Numbered from the stretch's first letter, positions 9,761-20,934 are shown. The stretch: 64,000 nucleotides of DNA from Acidovorax kalamii (GCF_002245625.1 NZ_NOIG01000012.1:1-64000); one strand, 5' to 3'. Translations and numbers: made by a program. Notes: generated by a model from the sequence alone, not told the origin.

Positions 9761-10902
9761 ACCGCCCCCCAGCCTGCGGCACCTGCCGCGCCTACCGTAC
9801 CTCCGGTGGAGGCAGATGCACCCAAATACTCCAGCACCGCCTGCCGGTCGCCCTGGAACACGATGCGGCCCGCCCGCTGGCGTTGCTGGTAGGCATACAT
9901 CGGGTCATAGTAATCGCGCACCAGCGGGGCGATCCAGCCCCGGTGCAACGCGGGGTCTGCGTAGTCCTTTTGCCGCGCCAGCGCCGCCAGCATGGTCGCG
10001 CGCAGCGCCCGGTGCCGGTCGCCGCCCAGGCGCTTGGCGAGTTTGTCCAGGCTTTCGAGCAAGCGGGCCGCAAACAGATCGGTGCCCACCGCCTCGCCAT
10101 GGGCCGCCACGAAGTCGGCGCATTGCAGCACCACATAGTCCTGCAGGATGCGTTCGACCCGGGCATCAAAGCCGTCGTCCAGGCACACGATGGGGGCTTG
10201 CTCCAGCCGCTGCCGCAACGCCAGCGGCACGGAGCAACTGCCCACATGCCGCCCCTCGTCTTCGATCACAAACGCTCCATGCCCTCGGTCGCGCTTTTTC
10301 AGCAGGTCAATGGCCAGCCGATTCTCGAAATCGATCTGCGAAGGCTGGCCGCTCACACGCTGGCCAAAGCTGGAGCCCCGGTGGTTGGCAAACCCCTCCA
10401 GGTCCAGCCCGTGGGCCAGTTTCGCAATCACCTCGGTCTTGCCGGTGCCGGTGAGACCGCCCAGCACCACAAAACCGCACTGCGCTGAGGCCACATCCAG
10501 GGTGTCGATGAGAAAGCCGCGCAGGGCCTTGTAGCCGCCCTGGACGCGGGGGTAGTCGATGCCCGCTTCGGCATGCAGCCACTGCTGGACTATCTGGGAC
10601 CGCAGGCCGCCCCGAAAGCAATACAGCACGCCCCCCGGATGGTCCTGCGCAAACTGTGCCCAGGCAGCTATGCGGGCCTGTTTGGTGGCACCGGACACCA
10701 GCTGGTGCCCCAAGGCGATCGCCGCGTCCTGCCCCTTGTGCTTGTAGCAGGTACCCACCTGCTGGCGTTCGCCATCGTCCATCAGCGGATGGTTGACCAC
10801 CCCGGGGAACGCGCCCTGCGCAAACTCCACCGGCGCACGCACGTCCATCATGGGCACACCGTTCAGGAACAGGTGCCGGTAGTCCGACAAAGCGGCCAGC
10901 AT
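9757..10902 (-). CDS. mnmH: tRNA 2-selenouridine synthase
   Basis: 381 aa. An N-terminal rhodanese domain has the active Cys in [14 protein letters not shown]-loop domain follows with Walker [11 protein letters not shown] and the family motif NHRGSSFG. The enzyme converts 2-thiouridine at the wobble position of tRNA Lys/Glu/Gln to 2-selenouridine using selenophosphate. The start overlaps the selD stop by one base (TGATG), so the two genes form a translationally coupled pair supplying and using selenophosphate. The C-terminal tail is Ala/Gly-rich and low in complexity. Confidence 0.95.
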   Translation of the reverse strand: MLAALSDYRHLFLNGVPMMDVRAPVEFAQGAFPGVVNHPLMDDGERQQVGTCYKHKGQDAAIALGHQLVSGATKQARIAAWAQFAQDHPGGVLYCFRGGLRSQIVQQWLHAEAGIDYPRVQGGYKALRGFLIDTLDVASAQCGFVVLGGLTGTGKTEVIAKLAHGLDLEGFANHRGSSFGQRVSGQPSQIDFENRLAIDLLKKRDRGHGAFVIEDEGRHVGSCSVPLALRQRLEQAPIVCLDDGFDARVERILQDYVVLQCADFVAAHGEAVGTDLFAARLLESLDKLAKRLGGDRHRALRATMLAALARQKDYADPALHRGWIAPLVRDYYDPMYAYQQRQRAGRIVFQGDRQAVLEYLGASASTGGTVGAAGAAGWGAV

Positions 10903-11954
10903 CAGCGCAACACCACGGCCAGGGCGCGCCGCTCCGTCATCTGGCCAATGGGCGCCAGCGCCAGGCCCAGCCCGCTTGCCACCGCCAGAAAATCGGCCTC
11001 GCCTTCGGGGCTCACCGCCACCAGCAACCCACCGCTGGTCTGCGGGTCGCACAGCAGGTGCTTCTGCTCTTCGGTCAGCGGCGCAATTTTGGCGCCGTAG
11101 CTGTCGAAGTTGCGCAACGTCCCGCCGGGCACGCAGCCCTGGTCCATGTAGTACTCCACCCCCGCCAGGCGTGGCACGGCGGCGTAGTCGATCTCGGCGC
11201 TCAGGCCGCTGCCATCGGCCATCTCGACCAGGTGCCCCAGCAGCCCAAAGCCCGTGACATCCGTCATGGCCTTGACCCCCGCCAACCGGCCAAACCGGCT
11301 GCCGGGTTGGTTCAGCGTGCACATCAGGTCGCGCGCCACACCCACGTCCTGCGGGCGCAGCCGGGCCTTCTTCTCGGCCGTGGTCAGGATGCCAATGCCC
11401 AGGGGCTTGGTCAGGTACAGGCGGCAGCCCGCCGTGGCGGTGTCGTTGCGCTTGAGGTGGCGCTTCTCCACCACCCCGGTCACGGCCAGGCCAAAAATGG
11501 GCTCCGGCGCATCGATGGAATGCCCGCCCGCCAGCGGAATGCCCGCCGCATCGCACACGGCCCGCCCGCCGCGCACCACCTCGCGTGCGACCTCGGGCGG
11601 CAGGACATTCACCGGCCAGCCCAGGATGGCAATCGCCATCAGCGGGTCCGCCCCCATGGCGTAGATGTCGCTGATGGCATTGGTGGCCGCGATGCGGCCG
11701 AAATCGAAGGGGTCGTCCACGATGGGCATGAAGAAGTCGGTGGTGGACACCACCCCGCGCTCACCATCCAGCGCATACACGGCCGCATCGTCGCGCGAGG
11801 TGTTGCCCACCCAGAGCCGGGGGTCCAGGTTCTGCGCCCCGCTTCCCGCCAGGATCACGTCCAGCACCTGGGGACTGATCTTGCAGCCGCAGCCTGCGCC
11901 ATGGCTGTATTGGGTCAGGCGGATGGGAGGGTTTGTCGGCAGTTCTGGGGACAT
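10902..11954 (-). CDS. selD: Selenide, water dikinase (selenophosphate synthase)
   Basis: 350 aa, normal length. The catalytic loop reads SHGAGCGCK, so the first catalytic position is Cys rather than selenocysteine. Further family motifs are [45 protein letters not shown] and [13 protein letters not shown]. It makes selenophosphate from selenide and ATP. GGAAAGAA precedes the ATG. It is paired with mnmH and not with selA/selB, which are absent from the window; the two formate dehydrogenases here use Cys, so tRNA modification is the visible use for its product. Confidence 0.95.
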   Translation of the reverse strand: MSPELPTNPPIRLTQYSHGAGCGCKISPQVLDVILAGSGAQNLDPRLWVGNTSRDDAAVYALDGERGVVSTTDFFMPIVDDPFDFGRIAATNAISDIYAMGADPLMAIAILGWPVNVLPPEVAREVVRGGRAVCDAAGIPLAGGHSIDAPEPIFGLAVTGVVEKRHLKRNDTATAGCRLYLTKPLGIGILTTAEKKARLRPQDVGVARDLMCTLNQPGSRFGRLAGVKAMTDVTGFGLLGHLVEMADGSGLSAEIDYAAVPRLAGVEYYMDQGCVPGGTLRNFDSYGAKIAPLTEEQKHLLCDPQTSGGLLVAVSPEGEADFLAVASGLGLALAPIGQMTERRALAVVLR

Positions 11955-12079
11955 ACAGGGTTCTTTCCGGGCATGAGGCGCAAACCGCGCAGCCCTCCAT
12001 TCTGGCGATGAGGGCCCGGCGGCTCAACACGCCAGCCCCACCCCCCGTGCCCGTGAGCAATCCGCAAAAGCTGCTGGAC

Positions 12080-12143
12080 GGTATACCAAGCTGGACATAC
12101 CCCAGCCCGATCAGCCCCCTAGAATTGCACCAGGACGGTGCAA
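12080..12143. promoter_or_regulatory. Two palindromes between selD and the GGDEF gene
   Basis: The 278-bp divergent gap between selD (11954) and the GGDEF gene (12233) holds the 8-bp palindrome GGTATACC at 12080-12087. It also holds an inverted repeat TTGCACC-N5-GGTGCAA at 12125-12143. Either could be an operator; the second would also fold as an RNA hairpin just before an alternative in-frame ATG at 12143. No regulator is identified. Confidence 0.35.
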
Positions 12144-12232
12144 TGGCGCTGCATGACTACCCCAGGCGATGGTCGCGCCTTGCAGGCCCTCGTCCCCCAA
12201 CCCAGGCATTTCGCCAGCCCCCTCCCTCATTC

Positions 12233-13381
12233 ATGCTCAGTCTTGACCTTCGCTCCCTGACCATCATGGCGGGTCTGATCGGCATCGTGATGGGGCTGGT
12301 CTTGCTGGGCTTGCGACGCAGCTACCCGCCGTCGATCCGGGGCATGCGGCTTTGGGGCGCTGCGCCCCTGCTGTGCGCCAGTTCCACGCTGTTTTATGGC
12401 CTGGACGGCGTGCTCCCACCCACCCTCGTGGCCCTGACGGGCAACGCACTGCTGCTGGTGGGCGTCACGCTGTTCCTGCTGGGAAGCGAGCAGCTGTATG
12501 GCCTGCCATCCTCAGGGCGCCGCTGGGCTGCGGTGATCGCGGCGGTTTTGCTCACCCTTGCCTTCTTCATGCATGCTTACCCCGACTACCGCATCCGGGT
12601 GCTGGTCTTCAGCGGCACCCTGGCAGCGATCGTGGCAGAACATGCGCGCCTGCTGGGCCGCCATGGCAGCCAGGACTTCGCCCCCCGCTTCACGGCCATG
12701 GTGCTGTGGGGGCAAGCGGCTGTGCTGGTCTGCCGTGCCATCTCCACCCTGTGGCTGGACCAGGCCGACACCCACCGCTTCGCACAATCCTTCGTCCAGA
12801 CCCTCTACATCGCTGCCTTCAGCTTCTCGGTGCTGCTGGTCAGCATCGGGGTGTTGCTGATGGCCGGCGAGCGCGTGCGCGCAGAGTTTGAGCATCTGGC
12901 CACCCACGATTCCCTGACGGGGGCACACACCCGCCGGGCGGTGCTGGCGGCCTGCGCCGACGAACTGGCCCGCTGGAGCCGTTATGGCAAACCGTTTTCG
13001 CTGCTGATCCTGGACATCGACCACTTCAAGCGCATCAACGATACGCATGGCCATCTTGCGGGTGACCAGGTCCTCACACACTTCGTGCGGCTTGCCCATT
13101 CGCACCTGCGATCGGCCGACCGGCTCGGACGCTATGGGGGCGAGGAATTCGTGGTGCTGCTGCCAGAAACCGCCAGCGCCGACGCACAGGCCGTGGCCGA
13201 ACGCATGCGCGCAGCACTCGACGCCACGCCGGAGGCCGCAGGACTGCCGCATTGCACCGTCAGCATCGGGGTGACCACGGCACAGCCCGGCGACAAGTCG
13301 GTCGATGCCCTGATCGCACGCGCCGATGCCGCCCTCTACGAGGCCAAGGCACAAGGCCGCAACCAGGTCCGGGTCGGCTGA
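12233..13381 (+). CDS. Membrane diguanylate cyclase
   Basis: 382 aa. The first 210 residues form about six to seven membrane segments of a family I do not name. The C-terminal GGDEF domain (about 220-382) contains THDSLTGAHTRRAV, LDIDHFKRINDTHGH and the active-site loop RYGGEEF. RSAD lies five residues before GGEEF, the RxxD inhibitory site, so c-di-GMP product inhibition is likely. The start at 12233 begins right before the first membrane helix; an upstream in-frame ATG at 12143 would add a Pro/Arg-rich stretch. Neither has a clear Shine-Dalgarno. An EAL phosphodiesterase lies 20 kb away. Confidence 0.88.
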   Translation: MLSLDLRSLTIMAGLIGIVMGLVLLGLRRSYPPSIRGMRLWGAAPLLCASSTLFYGLDGVLPPTLVALTGNALLLVGVTLFLLGSEQLYGLPSSGRRWAAVIAAVLLTLAFFMHAYPDYRIRVLVFSGTLAAIVAEHARLLGRHGSQDFAPRFTAMVLWGQAAVLVCRAISTLWLDQADTHRFAQSFVQTLYIAAFSFSVLLVSIGVLLMAGERVRAEFEHLATHDSLTGAHTRRAVLAACADELARWSRYGKPFSLLILDIDHFKRINDTHGHLAGDQVLTHFVRLAHSHLRSADRLGRYGGEEFVVLLPETASADAQAVAERMRAALDATPEAAGLPHCTVSIGVTTAQPGDKSVDALIARADAALYEAKAQGRNQVRVG

Positions 13382-13428
13382 AGAACAATTGGGAAGGGAA
13401 AACGTGGGCAAGGAGGCCCAGAAACCAG

Positions 13429-13466
13429 AAAGGGTTTGCTTCTATTTTCATAGCAGCAAACCCTTT
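13429..13466. terminator. Bidirectional hairpin between GGDEF gene and tRNA-Ser
   Basis: The perfect 11-bp inverted repeat AAAGGGTTTGC/GCAAACCCTTT (13429-13439 and 13456-13466) has a 16-nt loop. It lies downstream of both the GGDEF gene on plus and the tRNA gene on minus, so it can end transcription from either side. U-runs are short, so termination strength is uncertain. Confidence 0.5.
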
Positions 13467-13471
13467 GAATA

Positions 13472-13562
<91 letters not shown>

Positions 13563-13635
13563 TGTGAGTCGAAGCTGCAATTATAGCAAGGTTTTCCGGC
13601 GCTCAGACAGGCGGCTCCCGCATGTTCCGTCTGCC

Positions 13636-14850
13636 TCAGCCGTGTCGGCGAACGATGTGCCCAGGCCCCAGGTCAGTGCAAGCTGTGGCACCCAGCATGG
13701 CGAGGTTGCGGTCTACCTCGTCGCGCAGCAGCCCGATGGCGTGCTGCACCCCGGCCTCCCCAGCCACAGCGGCCGCGTAGTTGAAAGGGCGCCCCACCAG
13801 CACCATGCGTGCGCCCAGCGCAATGGCCTTGAGCACGTCAGAGCCACGCCGGAAGCCCCCATCAATGAGCACCGGGAAAGCGGGCCCCACCGCTGCCACC
13901 ACGGCCTCCAGCACGCGCATGGCGGACACGACGCCGTCGAGCTGGCGACCTCCGTGGTTGGACAGCACCACCCCGTCGGCCCCCAGGTTCCGGGCCTGCA
14001 ATGCGTCGTCCACACTGAGCAGGCCTTTGACAACCAACGGCCCCTTCCAGCGGCGACGGATGGCCTCCAGGTGGTTCCAGCTGAGGTGGTCGCGCGCGGA
14101 GAAGTCGCGCAGCACTGAAGACGACACAATGGGCGCACCCCGCGTGGCAAACGAGTTCTCGAAGTGCGGCATGCCATGGTGCAGCAGCGTGCGCAAGAAG
14201 GTGCCAGCCACCCAGCGTGGCCGCACCAGGCCGTCCCACGCCAGGCGCAAGCCGGGCCTGAGCGGGGTTGAAAAACCCGTGCGGATGTTGTTCTCGCGGT
14301 TGGCCGAGATGGGAATGTCCACCGTGACCACCAGCGTGCGAAAACCTGCGCGCTCCACGCGGTCGATGAGCGCATCAACGCGCGCCTGGTCGCCGGGCAG
14401 ATAGGCCTGGAACCAGGTGCCCGGGCTCGCGCGCGCCACGTCTTCCATCGGGATCAGCGAAGTGCCACTCATGACCGACACGATGCCTGCGCGCTGCGCC
14501 GCACGCGCCAGCACCAGATCGCCCCGGTAGGTGGACAACGCATTGATGCCCATGGGTGCAATGCCGAAGGGGCTGCTGTAGCGCTCGCCAAACAGCTCCA
14601 CGGCCTGCGAGCGCTGCGAGACGTCGCGCAGCACACGCGTGGTGAAGGCGTACTCGCCAAACACCTCGCGGTTGTCGCGCAGCGAGGCATTGTCCTCGGC
14701 CGCGCCTGCGATGTAGCCAAAAATGGGCCGGGGCAGCCGCCTGCGCGCGGCGTCCTCAAAGTCGTGCAGCGACAGCATTCGGCGCAGCACAGCCGGGGGG
14801 CGCGGTAGTGGCGTTGCAGCAGGAGACAAGGGATCAGTGGCGGTGGTCAT
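13636..14850 (-). CDS. FMN-dependent alpha-hydroxyacid oxidase/dehydrogenase
   Basis: 404 aa of the LldD/glycolate oxidase family. Seen motifs are PRPIFGYIAGAAEDNASLRD, SSPFGIAPMGINAL (FMN site), SVMSGTSLIPMEDVA and TVDIPISANRENNIRTGF. VVKGLLSVDDAL supplies the active Lys and VLSNHGGRQLDG the catalytic His and substrate Arg; LIDGGFRRGSDVLKAIALGA and LVGRPFNYA bind phosphate. It oxidises a 2-hydroxyacid to a 2-ketoacid; L-lactate, glycolate or mandelate are all possible. It is divergent from a LysR regulator that probably controls it. Confidence 0.88.
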   Translation of the reverse strand: MTTATDPLSPAATPLPRPPAVLRRMLSLHDFEDAARRRLPRPIFGYIAGAAEDNASLRDNREVFGEYAFTTRVLRDVSQRSQAVELFGERYSSPFGIAPMGINALSTYRGDLVLARAAQRAGIVSVMSGTSLIPMEDVARASPGTWFQAYLPGDQARVDALIDRVERAGFRTLVVTVDIPISANRENNIRTGFSTPLRPGLRLAWDGLVRPRWVAGTFLRTLLHHGMPHFENSFATRGAPIVSSSVLRDFSARDHLSWNHLEAIRRRWKGPLVVKGLLSVDDALQARNLGADGVVLSNHGGRQLDGVVSAMRVLEAVVAAVGPAFPVLIDGGFRRGSDVLKAIALGARMVLVGRPFNYAAAVAGEAGVQHAIGLLRDEVDRNLAMLGATACTDLGPGHIVRRHG

Positions 14851-14923
14851 GGTGTGGACACGGGTACAAGCGTTCAGAACGCGTTCATGCGAGTCCCCAC
14901 TCTAGGCAGCATTCGATGCGCAT

Positions 14924-14959
14924 AAAAGCGAAATATCTAGAATGAAATTGTTCGCTTTT
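14924..14959. promoter_or_regulatory. Inverted repeat operator between hydroxyacid oxidase and LysR genes
   Basis: The perfect 9-bp arms AAAAGCGAA (14924-14932) and TTCGCTTTT (14951-14959) are separated by an 18-nt AT-rich spacer. The site lies 14 nt before the LysR start and 74 nt before the oxidase start, the usual place for an autoregulatory LysR binding site. The local drop in GC fits a promoter region. Confidence 0.55.
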
Positions 14960-14972
14960 TCGACAAAAACCC

Positions 14973-15872
14973 ATGCCACACCCTTCCATCAAGCAGCTCG
15001 AAGCCTTCTGGTGGGCCGCTACCTGCGCCAACTTCACCACTGCTGCAGACCGCGTGCATGTGTCGGTGTCGTCGCTGTCCAAGCGCATCGCTGAGCTGGA
15101 GTCGGTGCTGGGCCAGCCACTGTTTGACCGCAGCGGCCACCGTGCCGTGCTCACCGAAGCGGGCGAGCGCCTGCTGCCTGCAGCGCTTGATGTGCTCCAG
15201 GCCATGGCGGCGCTGGGCCAGGCGGTGGATGTACGCGCGGCACTGACCGGCCGGTGCCGTTTCGGGGTGGGAGATCTCTCGGCGCTCACCTGGCTGCCCG
15301 CGTTTGTGGCTGCGGCCCGGCAAGCCCATCCCCGCTTGGTGCTGGAGCCCCTGGTGGATGTGGGCAGCGTGCTGGAACGCCGCCTGGACGATGGTGAGCT
15401 GGACTTTGCCGTGATCGCCGGGCGCTCATCCCGCAGCAGCCTGCTGTCGCAGCCCATAGGCGCAGCCCACTTCACCTGGGCGGCCGCATCAGGCCTGCCC
15501 GGCGCGGGCCGGATGGGCGCAGGGGCCTTGCTGCAGCGCCATGCCCTGGTGACCCTCCCCCCCGGCGCGGGCACCACGCGGCTGCTGGACGACTGGCTGC
15601 TGGCGCACCGCGTCACAGCGCCTGAGCGCATCCTGTGCAACAGCTGGGGGGCCGTGGCGGGAATGCTGCGCGCGGGTGTGGGTGTGGGTTTTTTGCCGGC
15701 TGGCTGGGTCCACACCCTGGGCCTGCGTGCCGTGGGTGGGCGCACGCCGCTGGCGCCCCTGCACTACGCATACCAATGGCGGCGGGGCGATACGCGGGCG
15801 CTGGTGGCGGCGATGTTGCGCCTGGCCCAGGCACAGGTGGATTTTTCAGCCCCGCCTGCCCTGGCGGCCTGA
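14973..15872 (+). CDS. LysR-family transcriptional regulator
   Basis: 299 aa. The N-terminal helix-turn-helix (about 5-65) shows KQLEAFWWAATCANFTTAAD, VSVSSLSKRIAELESVLG and FDRSGHRAVLTEAGERLL. A periplasmic-binding-protein-like effector domain follows (about 90-290). The divergent neighbour is an alpha-hydroxyacid oxidase, so a hydroxyacid is the likely effector (inference). The inverted repeat at 14924-14959 is a candidate operator. Expression may be self-controlled, as is common for divergent LysR pairs. Confidence 0.9.
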   Translation: MPHPSIKQLEAFWWAATCANFTTAADRVHVSVSSLSKRIAELESVLGQPLFDRSGHRAVLTEAGERLLPAALDVLQAMAALGQAVDVRAALTGRCRFGVGDLSALTWLPAFVAAARQAHPRLVLEPLVDVGSVLERRLDDGELDFAVIAGRSSRSSLLSQPIGAAHFTWAAASGLPGAGRMGAGALLQRHALVTLPPGAGTTRLLDDWLLAHRVTAPERILCNSWGAVAGMLRAGVGVGFLPAGWVHTLGLRAVGGRTPLAPLHYAYQWRRGDTRALVAAMLRLAQAQVDFSAPPALAA

Positions 15873-15938
15873 GCCCCTGCACAAGGCTTTACTCGTTCCC
15901 ATGGCACCCATACGCGCACGCCTGCATGAACGGGAAGT

Positions 15939-15966
15939 GAAAAACACAACGGGCCGCAAGGGCCCG
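15939..15966 (-). terminator. serS: Original serS rho-independent terminator
   Basis: On minus, a GC hairpin (CGGGCC-N5-GGCCCG, 15950-15966) is followed by TTGTGTTTTTC. It lies 61 nt past the displaced original serS stop at 16027, and 210 nt past the present stop. It therefore marks the end of the gene before the insertion and still serves the transcript. Confidence 0.7.
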
Positions 15967-16026
15967 CTGTAGGAGTCGATGAATCAGACAAGCCCGAGCG
16001 GACCTGCCGGGCTGTCTCACGCGGCC

Positions 16027-17504
<1,478 letters not shown>

Positions 17505-17527
17505 TTAAGGGGGTGGTCGGCCTGGGC

Positions 17528-18469
17528 TCAGGCGAGGTTTGCCGGGTCGAAGTTGGCGCCGCAAAGAATCAGGGCCACCGTTTCCTGCGGCTGGGGCTTG
17601 TAGGCGCTGGTTTGCAGCGCGGCCAGGCCCAGCGCGGCGGCGGGCTCCACGGCCAGTTTCAGCTCCTTCCACAGCCACAGCTGGGCCGCGCGGATGGCGT
17701 CGTCGGGCAGCAGCAGCGCGTCGTGCACATGGCGCTGGCTCACCTCCCAGCCAATGGCACCGATGCGCTTGGCACCCAGCGAGTCAGCGGCCACGCCGCC
17801 CACCTCCACATCCACCGGTTGGCCCGCAGCCCGCGCGGCATGCAGGGTGGGCGCGCGTTCGGGCTCCAGCGCGACCACATGGGCGCGGCTTTCCACCCAC
17901 GCGGCCACGCCGCCGATGAGGCCGCCGCCGCCCACGCTGACCAGCACCGTGTAGGGCAGACGGCCGCCCTGCTCTTCCATCTCCAGCGCCAGGGTGCCCG
18001 CGCCCGCCACCACTTCGGGCTGGTCGTAGGCATGGGCCTGCAAGGCGCCGGTGGTCTTTTGGCGGGCCACGCAGGCTTCAAAGGCTTCGGAATACGCAGC
18101 GCCGGTGACGACCACCTCTGCCCCCAGGGCGCGCAGGCGGGCACGTTTGGCTTCGGGCGAGACCTCGGGCACAAACACCTCGCAGCGCACACCCAGGGCC
18201 TGGGCGGCCGCCGCCACCGCAATGCCGGCGTTGCCGCCCGAGGCGATGATCACGCCGCTCTCGGGCACCGGGTTGGCCAGCAGCCGGTAGAGCATGCCCC
18301 GCGCCTTGAAGCTGCCGCCCACCTGCAGGTGCTCCAGCTTGAGCCAGACCTCGGCACAGTCCACGCCCAACGACTTGCCAGACAGGCGCATCAGCGGCGT
18401 GGTGCGCAAAAAGTCGGGCTGGGTGGCCAGTTGGCGGCGGGCGGCGGCAATGGCGGCGCGGTCGATCAT
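17528..18469 (-). CDS. Threonine/serine dehydratase-like PLP enzyme
   Basis: 313 aa of the fold-type II PLP family. It has the PLP-binding Lys in GGSFKARGM, the phosphate loop SGGNAGIA, and the Gly-rich VSVGGGGLIGGVAAW. There is no C-terminal ACT domain, so it resembles the short catabolic or degradative dehydratases rather than biosynthetic IlvA. The likely reaction is deamination of threonine or serine to a 2-ketoacid. The start at 18469 has CCGGAG 7-8 nt upstream. It lies just upstream of serS on the same strand (32 nt), so read-through is possible. Confidence 0.85.
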   Translation of the reverse strand: MIDRAAIAAARRQLATQPDFLRTTPLMRLSGKSLGVDCAEVWLKLEHLQVGGSFKARGMLYRLLANPVPESGVIIASGGNAGIAVAAAAQALGVRCEVFVPEVSPEAKRARLRALGAEVVVTGAAYSEAFEACVARQKTTGALQAHAYDQPEVVAGAGTLALEMEEQGGRLPYTVLVSVGGGGLIGGVAAWVESRAHVVALEPERAPTLHAARAAGQPVDVEVGGVAADSLGAKRIGAIGWEVSQRHVHDALLLPDDAIRAAQLWLWKELKLAVEPAAALGLAALQTSAYKPQPQETVALILCGANFDPANLA

Positions 18470-18634
18470 GCAGGGGCTCCGGATGGCAGGTGGTGTCAAA
18501 AGATGGGGCAGTGTAGGGGTTGCCCGCAACATGCAGACACAAGACTGACTGCACGCGCGCCCCACAACTGCCGATAACATGGACAGAGCAGCCCCATCAA
18601 CGCCCGTTGCGGGCCTGCCTGCAGGAGGAAAGAC

Positions 18635-19348
18635 ATGTTCTTTGTGTTCGGCCCGTCGGGCCAGATGTACCGGGGCGGCCCGGAGAACCTGGCCCAGATC
18701 TCGTCGGTGCGGCGCGTGCAGCGGCCCCAGGCACTGCGCACCCGGGCGCTGGACCTGCCGGGGGAGCCCGTGCCCGTCTTCACCGCCCCGCCCCACGCAG
18801 CCACGGCAGAAGCCGCCACGCCCGCCGTGGTCAACCTGCGCCTGCAGGATGCCGTGAGCGCCTACGCACAAACCGAACAGGGCCCCCAGCATGCCCGCCA
18901 GCCGCTGACCCGGGTGAGCGACGTGATGACCCGAGGCGCGCTCAGCGTGCAGCCGGATGCCCGTGTGAACGACGCCTGGCAGACCCTGGCCGAGCACAAG
19001 GTGGCCCAGGCACCCGTGGTGGATGCATTGGGCCGCGTGATCGGCCTGCTGGTGCGCGCCGACATGGCGCCGCTGGACCTGCTGCCCGAACCCGGCGCCG
19101 TGAAGCAGGCCATTGACCTGGCCCGCCGCCCGGTGGCCGAGGTGATGGTGAGCCCCGTGCCCACCGTCTCGGCCGACACCGAGCTGCGCCGCGTGGCCGC
19201 CGTGTTGCTGGACACCGGCCTGCCGGGCCTGCCGGTGACGGACGAGGCCGGGGTGTTGTCGGGCTTTATCTCGCGCACCGACATCCTGCGCGCCGTGGCG
19301 GCCGACCCGCCGCTGGACCTGTGGAGCGGACCTGCCGTGCCGCTGTGA
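18635..19348 (+). CDS. Tandem CBS-domain protein
   Basis: 237 aa. A 90-residue N-terminal part of unknown function (FVFGPSGQMYRGGPENLAQI) precedes two CBS domains (about 95-150 and 165-225: VMTRGALSVQPDARVNDAWQ, APVVDALGRVIGLL, VMVSPVPTVSADTELRRVA, GLPVTDEAGVLSGFIS). Such pairs bind adenosyl ligands (AMP, ATP or SAM) and sense energy or metabolite state. AGGAGG lies before the ATG. No attached enzymatic or channel domain is seen. It is divergent from the dehydratase. Confidence 0.85.
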   Translation: MFFVFGPSGQMYRGGPENLAQISSVRRVQRPQALRTRALDLPGEPVPVFTAPPHAATAEAATPAVVNLRLQDAVSAYAQTEQGPQHARQPLTRVSDVMTRGALSVQPDARVNDAWQTLAEHKVAQAPVVDALGRVIGLLVRADMAPLDLLPEPGAVKQAIDLARRPVAEVMVSPVPTVSADTELRRVAAVLLDTGLPGLPVTDEAGVLSGFISRTDILRAVAADPPLDLWSGPAVPL

Positions 19349-19355
19349 CAAAAAA

Positions 19356-19415
19356 TTTGAATAAAAATGGCCGCTACCGCGCGATGGTCAAGCGATGAAA
19401 GCTATCAATTCAGGA
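19356..19415. repeat. Dispersed family repeat, copy 1
   Basis: Immediately after the CBS gene, this AT-rich stretch begins TTTGAATAAAA, contains GCCGCTACCGC (shared with the copy at 22667) and ends AGCTATCAATTCAGGAG (17 bases shared with the copy inside the formate dehydrogenase gene at 46969). It stands out from the GC-rich surroundings. The copies look like one degenerate dispersed palindromic family. Confidence 0.6.
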
Positions 19416-19443
19416 GCAAAAAAGGGCGCCTATGAGCGCCCTT
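19415..19443 (-). terminator. Terminator of the fkpB-ispH pair (possibly bidirectional)
   Basis: The perfect stem AAGGGCGC-N6-GCGCCCTT (19422-19429/19436-19443) is followed on minus by TTTTTTGC. It lies 32 nt after the ispH stop and 74 nt after the CBS gene, where the plus-strand tail (CTTCTTC) is a weaker U-tract. Confidence 0.75.
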
Positions 19444-19474
19444 CTTCTCGACTGAACCGTCTGACCGTCAGTGC

Positions 19475-20470
19475 TCAGTGTGCAGACGGCCCCGTCTCGG
19501 GCGTGCGCTCGCGGATCTCCAGTCCCGTGGCCGCATCGATCTTGAGCCCCTTGGGCAGCGGGAACTTGATGGTCTCCTCGATGCCCGCCATGCTGCGCAC
19601 AGACACCGCGCCCAGCGCCTTGATGCGGTCGATGACCTGCTGCACCAGGATTTCAGGCGCGGAGGCGCCCGCCGTGAGCCCCACGCGCGAGCGGCCCTTG
19701 AACCAATCGCCCTGCAGCTCGTCGGCACTGTCCACCATGTAGGCGGTGGTGCCCAGCTTGGCCGCCAGCTCGCGCAGGCGGTTGCTGTTGGAGCTGGTGG
19801 GGCTGCCCACCACGATCACCACGTCCACCTGCGGGCTCAGCACCTTGACGGCATCCTGCCGGTTTTGCGTGGCGTAGCAGATGTCCTGCTGCTTGGGTTC
19901 GCGCACGTTCGGAAAGCGCGCACGCACGGCGGCCGAGATTTCGGCGGCGTCGTCCACACTCAGCGTGGTCTGCGTGACCACGGCCAGCTTCTCGGTCTGC
20001 GCGGGCTGCACACGGGCCACGTCTTCCACGTCTTCCACCAGGTGGATGCCGTGGTCGAGCTGGCCCATGGTGCCCTCGACCTCGGGGTGGCCCTTGTGGC
20101 CGATCATGATGAACTCGTAGCCCTCTTTGGCGAGCTTGGCGACCTCGACGTGCACCTTGGTCACCAGCGGGCAGGTGGCGTCAAAGATGCTGAAGCCACG
20201 CGCCTCGGCCTCTTGCTGCACCGCCTTGCTCACGCCGTGGGCGCTGAAGACCAGCGTGGCGCCCGGCGGCACGTCCGACAGCTCTTCGATGAAGATCGCG
20301 CCCTTGGCCTTGAGGTCGTTCACCACGTAGGTGTTGTGCACGATTTCGTGGCGCACATAGATGGGGGCGCCAAACTTCTGGATGGCGCGCTCCACGATCT
20401 CGATGGCGCGGTCCACACCGGCGCAAAAGCCGCGCGGCTCGGCCAGCAGGATTTCTTTCGGCGCCAGCAT
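19475..20470 (-). CDS. ispH: 4-hydroxy-3-methylbut-2-enyl diphosphate reductase
   Basis: 331 aa. The three cluster Cys lie in [24 protein letters not shown] and [16 protein letters not shown] DICY, with the HEIVHN and SAHGVS motifs. It performs the last MEP-pathway step, giving IPP and DMAPP from HMBPP with a 4Fe-4S cluster. ATG 20470 overlaps the stop of the FKBP gene by one base (TGATG), so translation is coupled. A GTG one codon earlier is an alternative start. The fkpB-ispH pair is a common arrangement in proteobacteria. Confidence 0.97.
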   Translation of the reverse strand: MLAPKEILLAEPRGFCAGVDRAIEIVERAIQKFGAPIYVRHEIVHNTYVVNDLKAKGAIFIEELSDVPPGATLVFSAHGVSKAVQQEAEARGFSIFDATCPLVTKVHVEVAKLAKEGYEFIMIGHKGHPEVEGTMGQLDHGIHLVEDVEDVARVQPAQTEKLAVVTQTTLSVDDAAEISAAVRARFPNVREPKQQDICYATQNRQDAVKVLSPQVDVVIVVGSPTSSNSNRLRELAAKLGTTAYMVDSADELQGDWFKGRSRVGLTAGASAPEILVQQVIDRIKALGAVSVRSMAGIEETIKFPLPKGLKIDAATGLEIRERTPETGPSAH

Positions 20471-20934
20471 CACAGGATCCCGATCAGCTGCACTTCAAAG
20501 GTCACAGGCTGGCCCGCCAGCGGGTGGTTGAAGTCGAACAGCACCGCGCCGTCTTCACGCACCTGCATCACGGCCCCCGCGTAGCTGCCCTGGCCGTCGG
20601 GCGTGGGGAACTGCACCACATCGCCCACGTTGTACTTTTCGTCGGGGTCGCCCAGCTCGTTCATCAGCTTGCGGGCCACCCACTGCTGCATGTCGGGGTT
20701 GCGCTCGCCAAAGGCCTCGCCTGCAGGCAGCTCGAACGTGGTGCGCGTGCCTTCGGCCAGGCCCAGCAGACGCTGCTCCACGGCGGGCGACAGCTCGCCC
20801 GTGCCCAGCGACAGGGTGGCGGGTTTGTCGGCAAAGGTGTTGATCACATCGCCTGCAGGGCCCGCCAGACGGTAGTGCAAAGTGAGGAAAGAGCCCGGCT
20901 GGACGGTGGGCAAAGCAGCAGCGGTAGAGGTCAT
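20470..20934 (-). CDS. fkpB: FKBP-type peptidyl-prolyl isomerase, SlpA/FkpB-like
   Basis: 154 aa. [20 protein letters not shown] is the FKBP N-terminal strand, [21 protein letters not shown] the active-site loop, and [21 protein letters not shown] the conserved end. An inserted-flap region ([14 protein letters not shown]) as in SlyD/SlpA is present. It is a cytoplasmic folding helper and prolyl isomerase. It is the first gene of a two-gene unit with ispH and is divergent from radC (89 nt). Confidence 0.92.
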   Translation of the reverse strand: MTSTAAALPTVQPGSFLTLHYRLAGPAGDVINTFADKPATLSLGTGELSPAVEQRLLGLAEGTRTTFELPAGEAFGERNPDMQQWVARKLMNELGDPDEKYNVGDVVQFPTPDGQGSYAGAVMQVREDGAVLFDFNHPLAGQPVTFEVQLIGIL

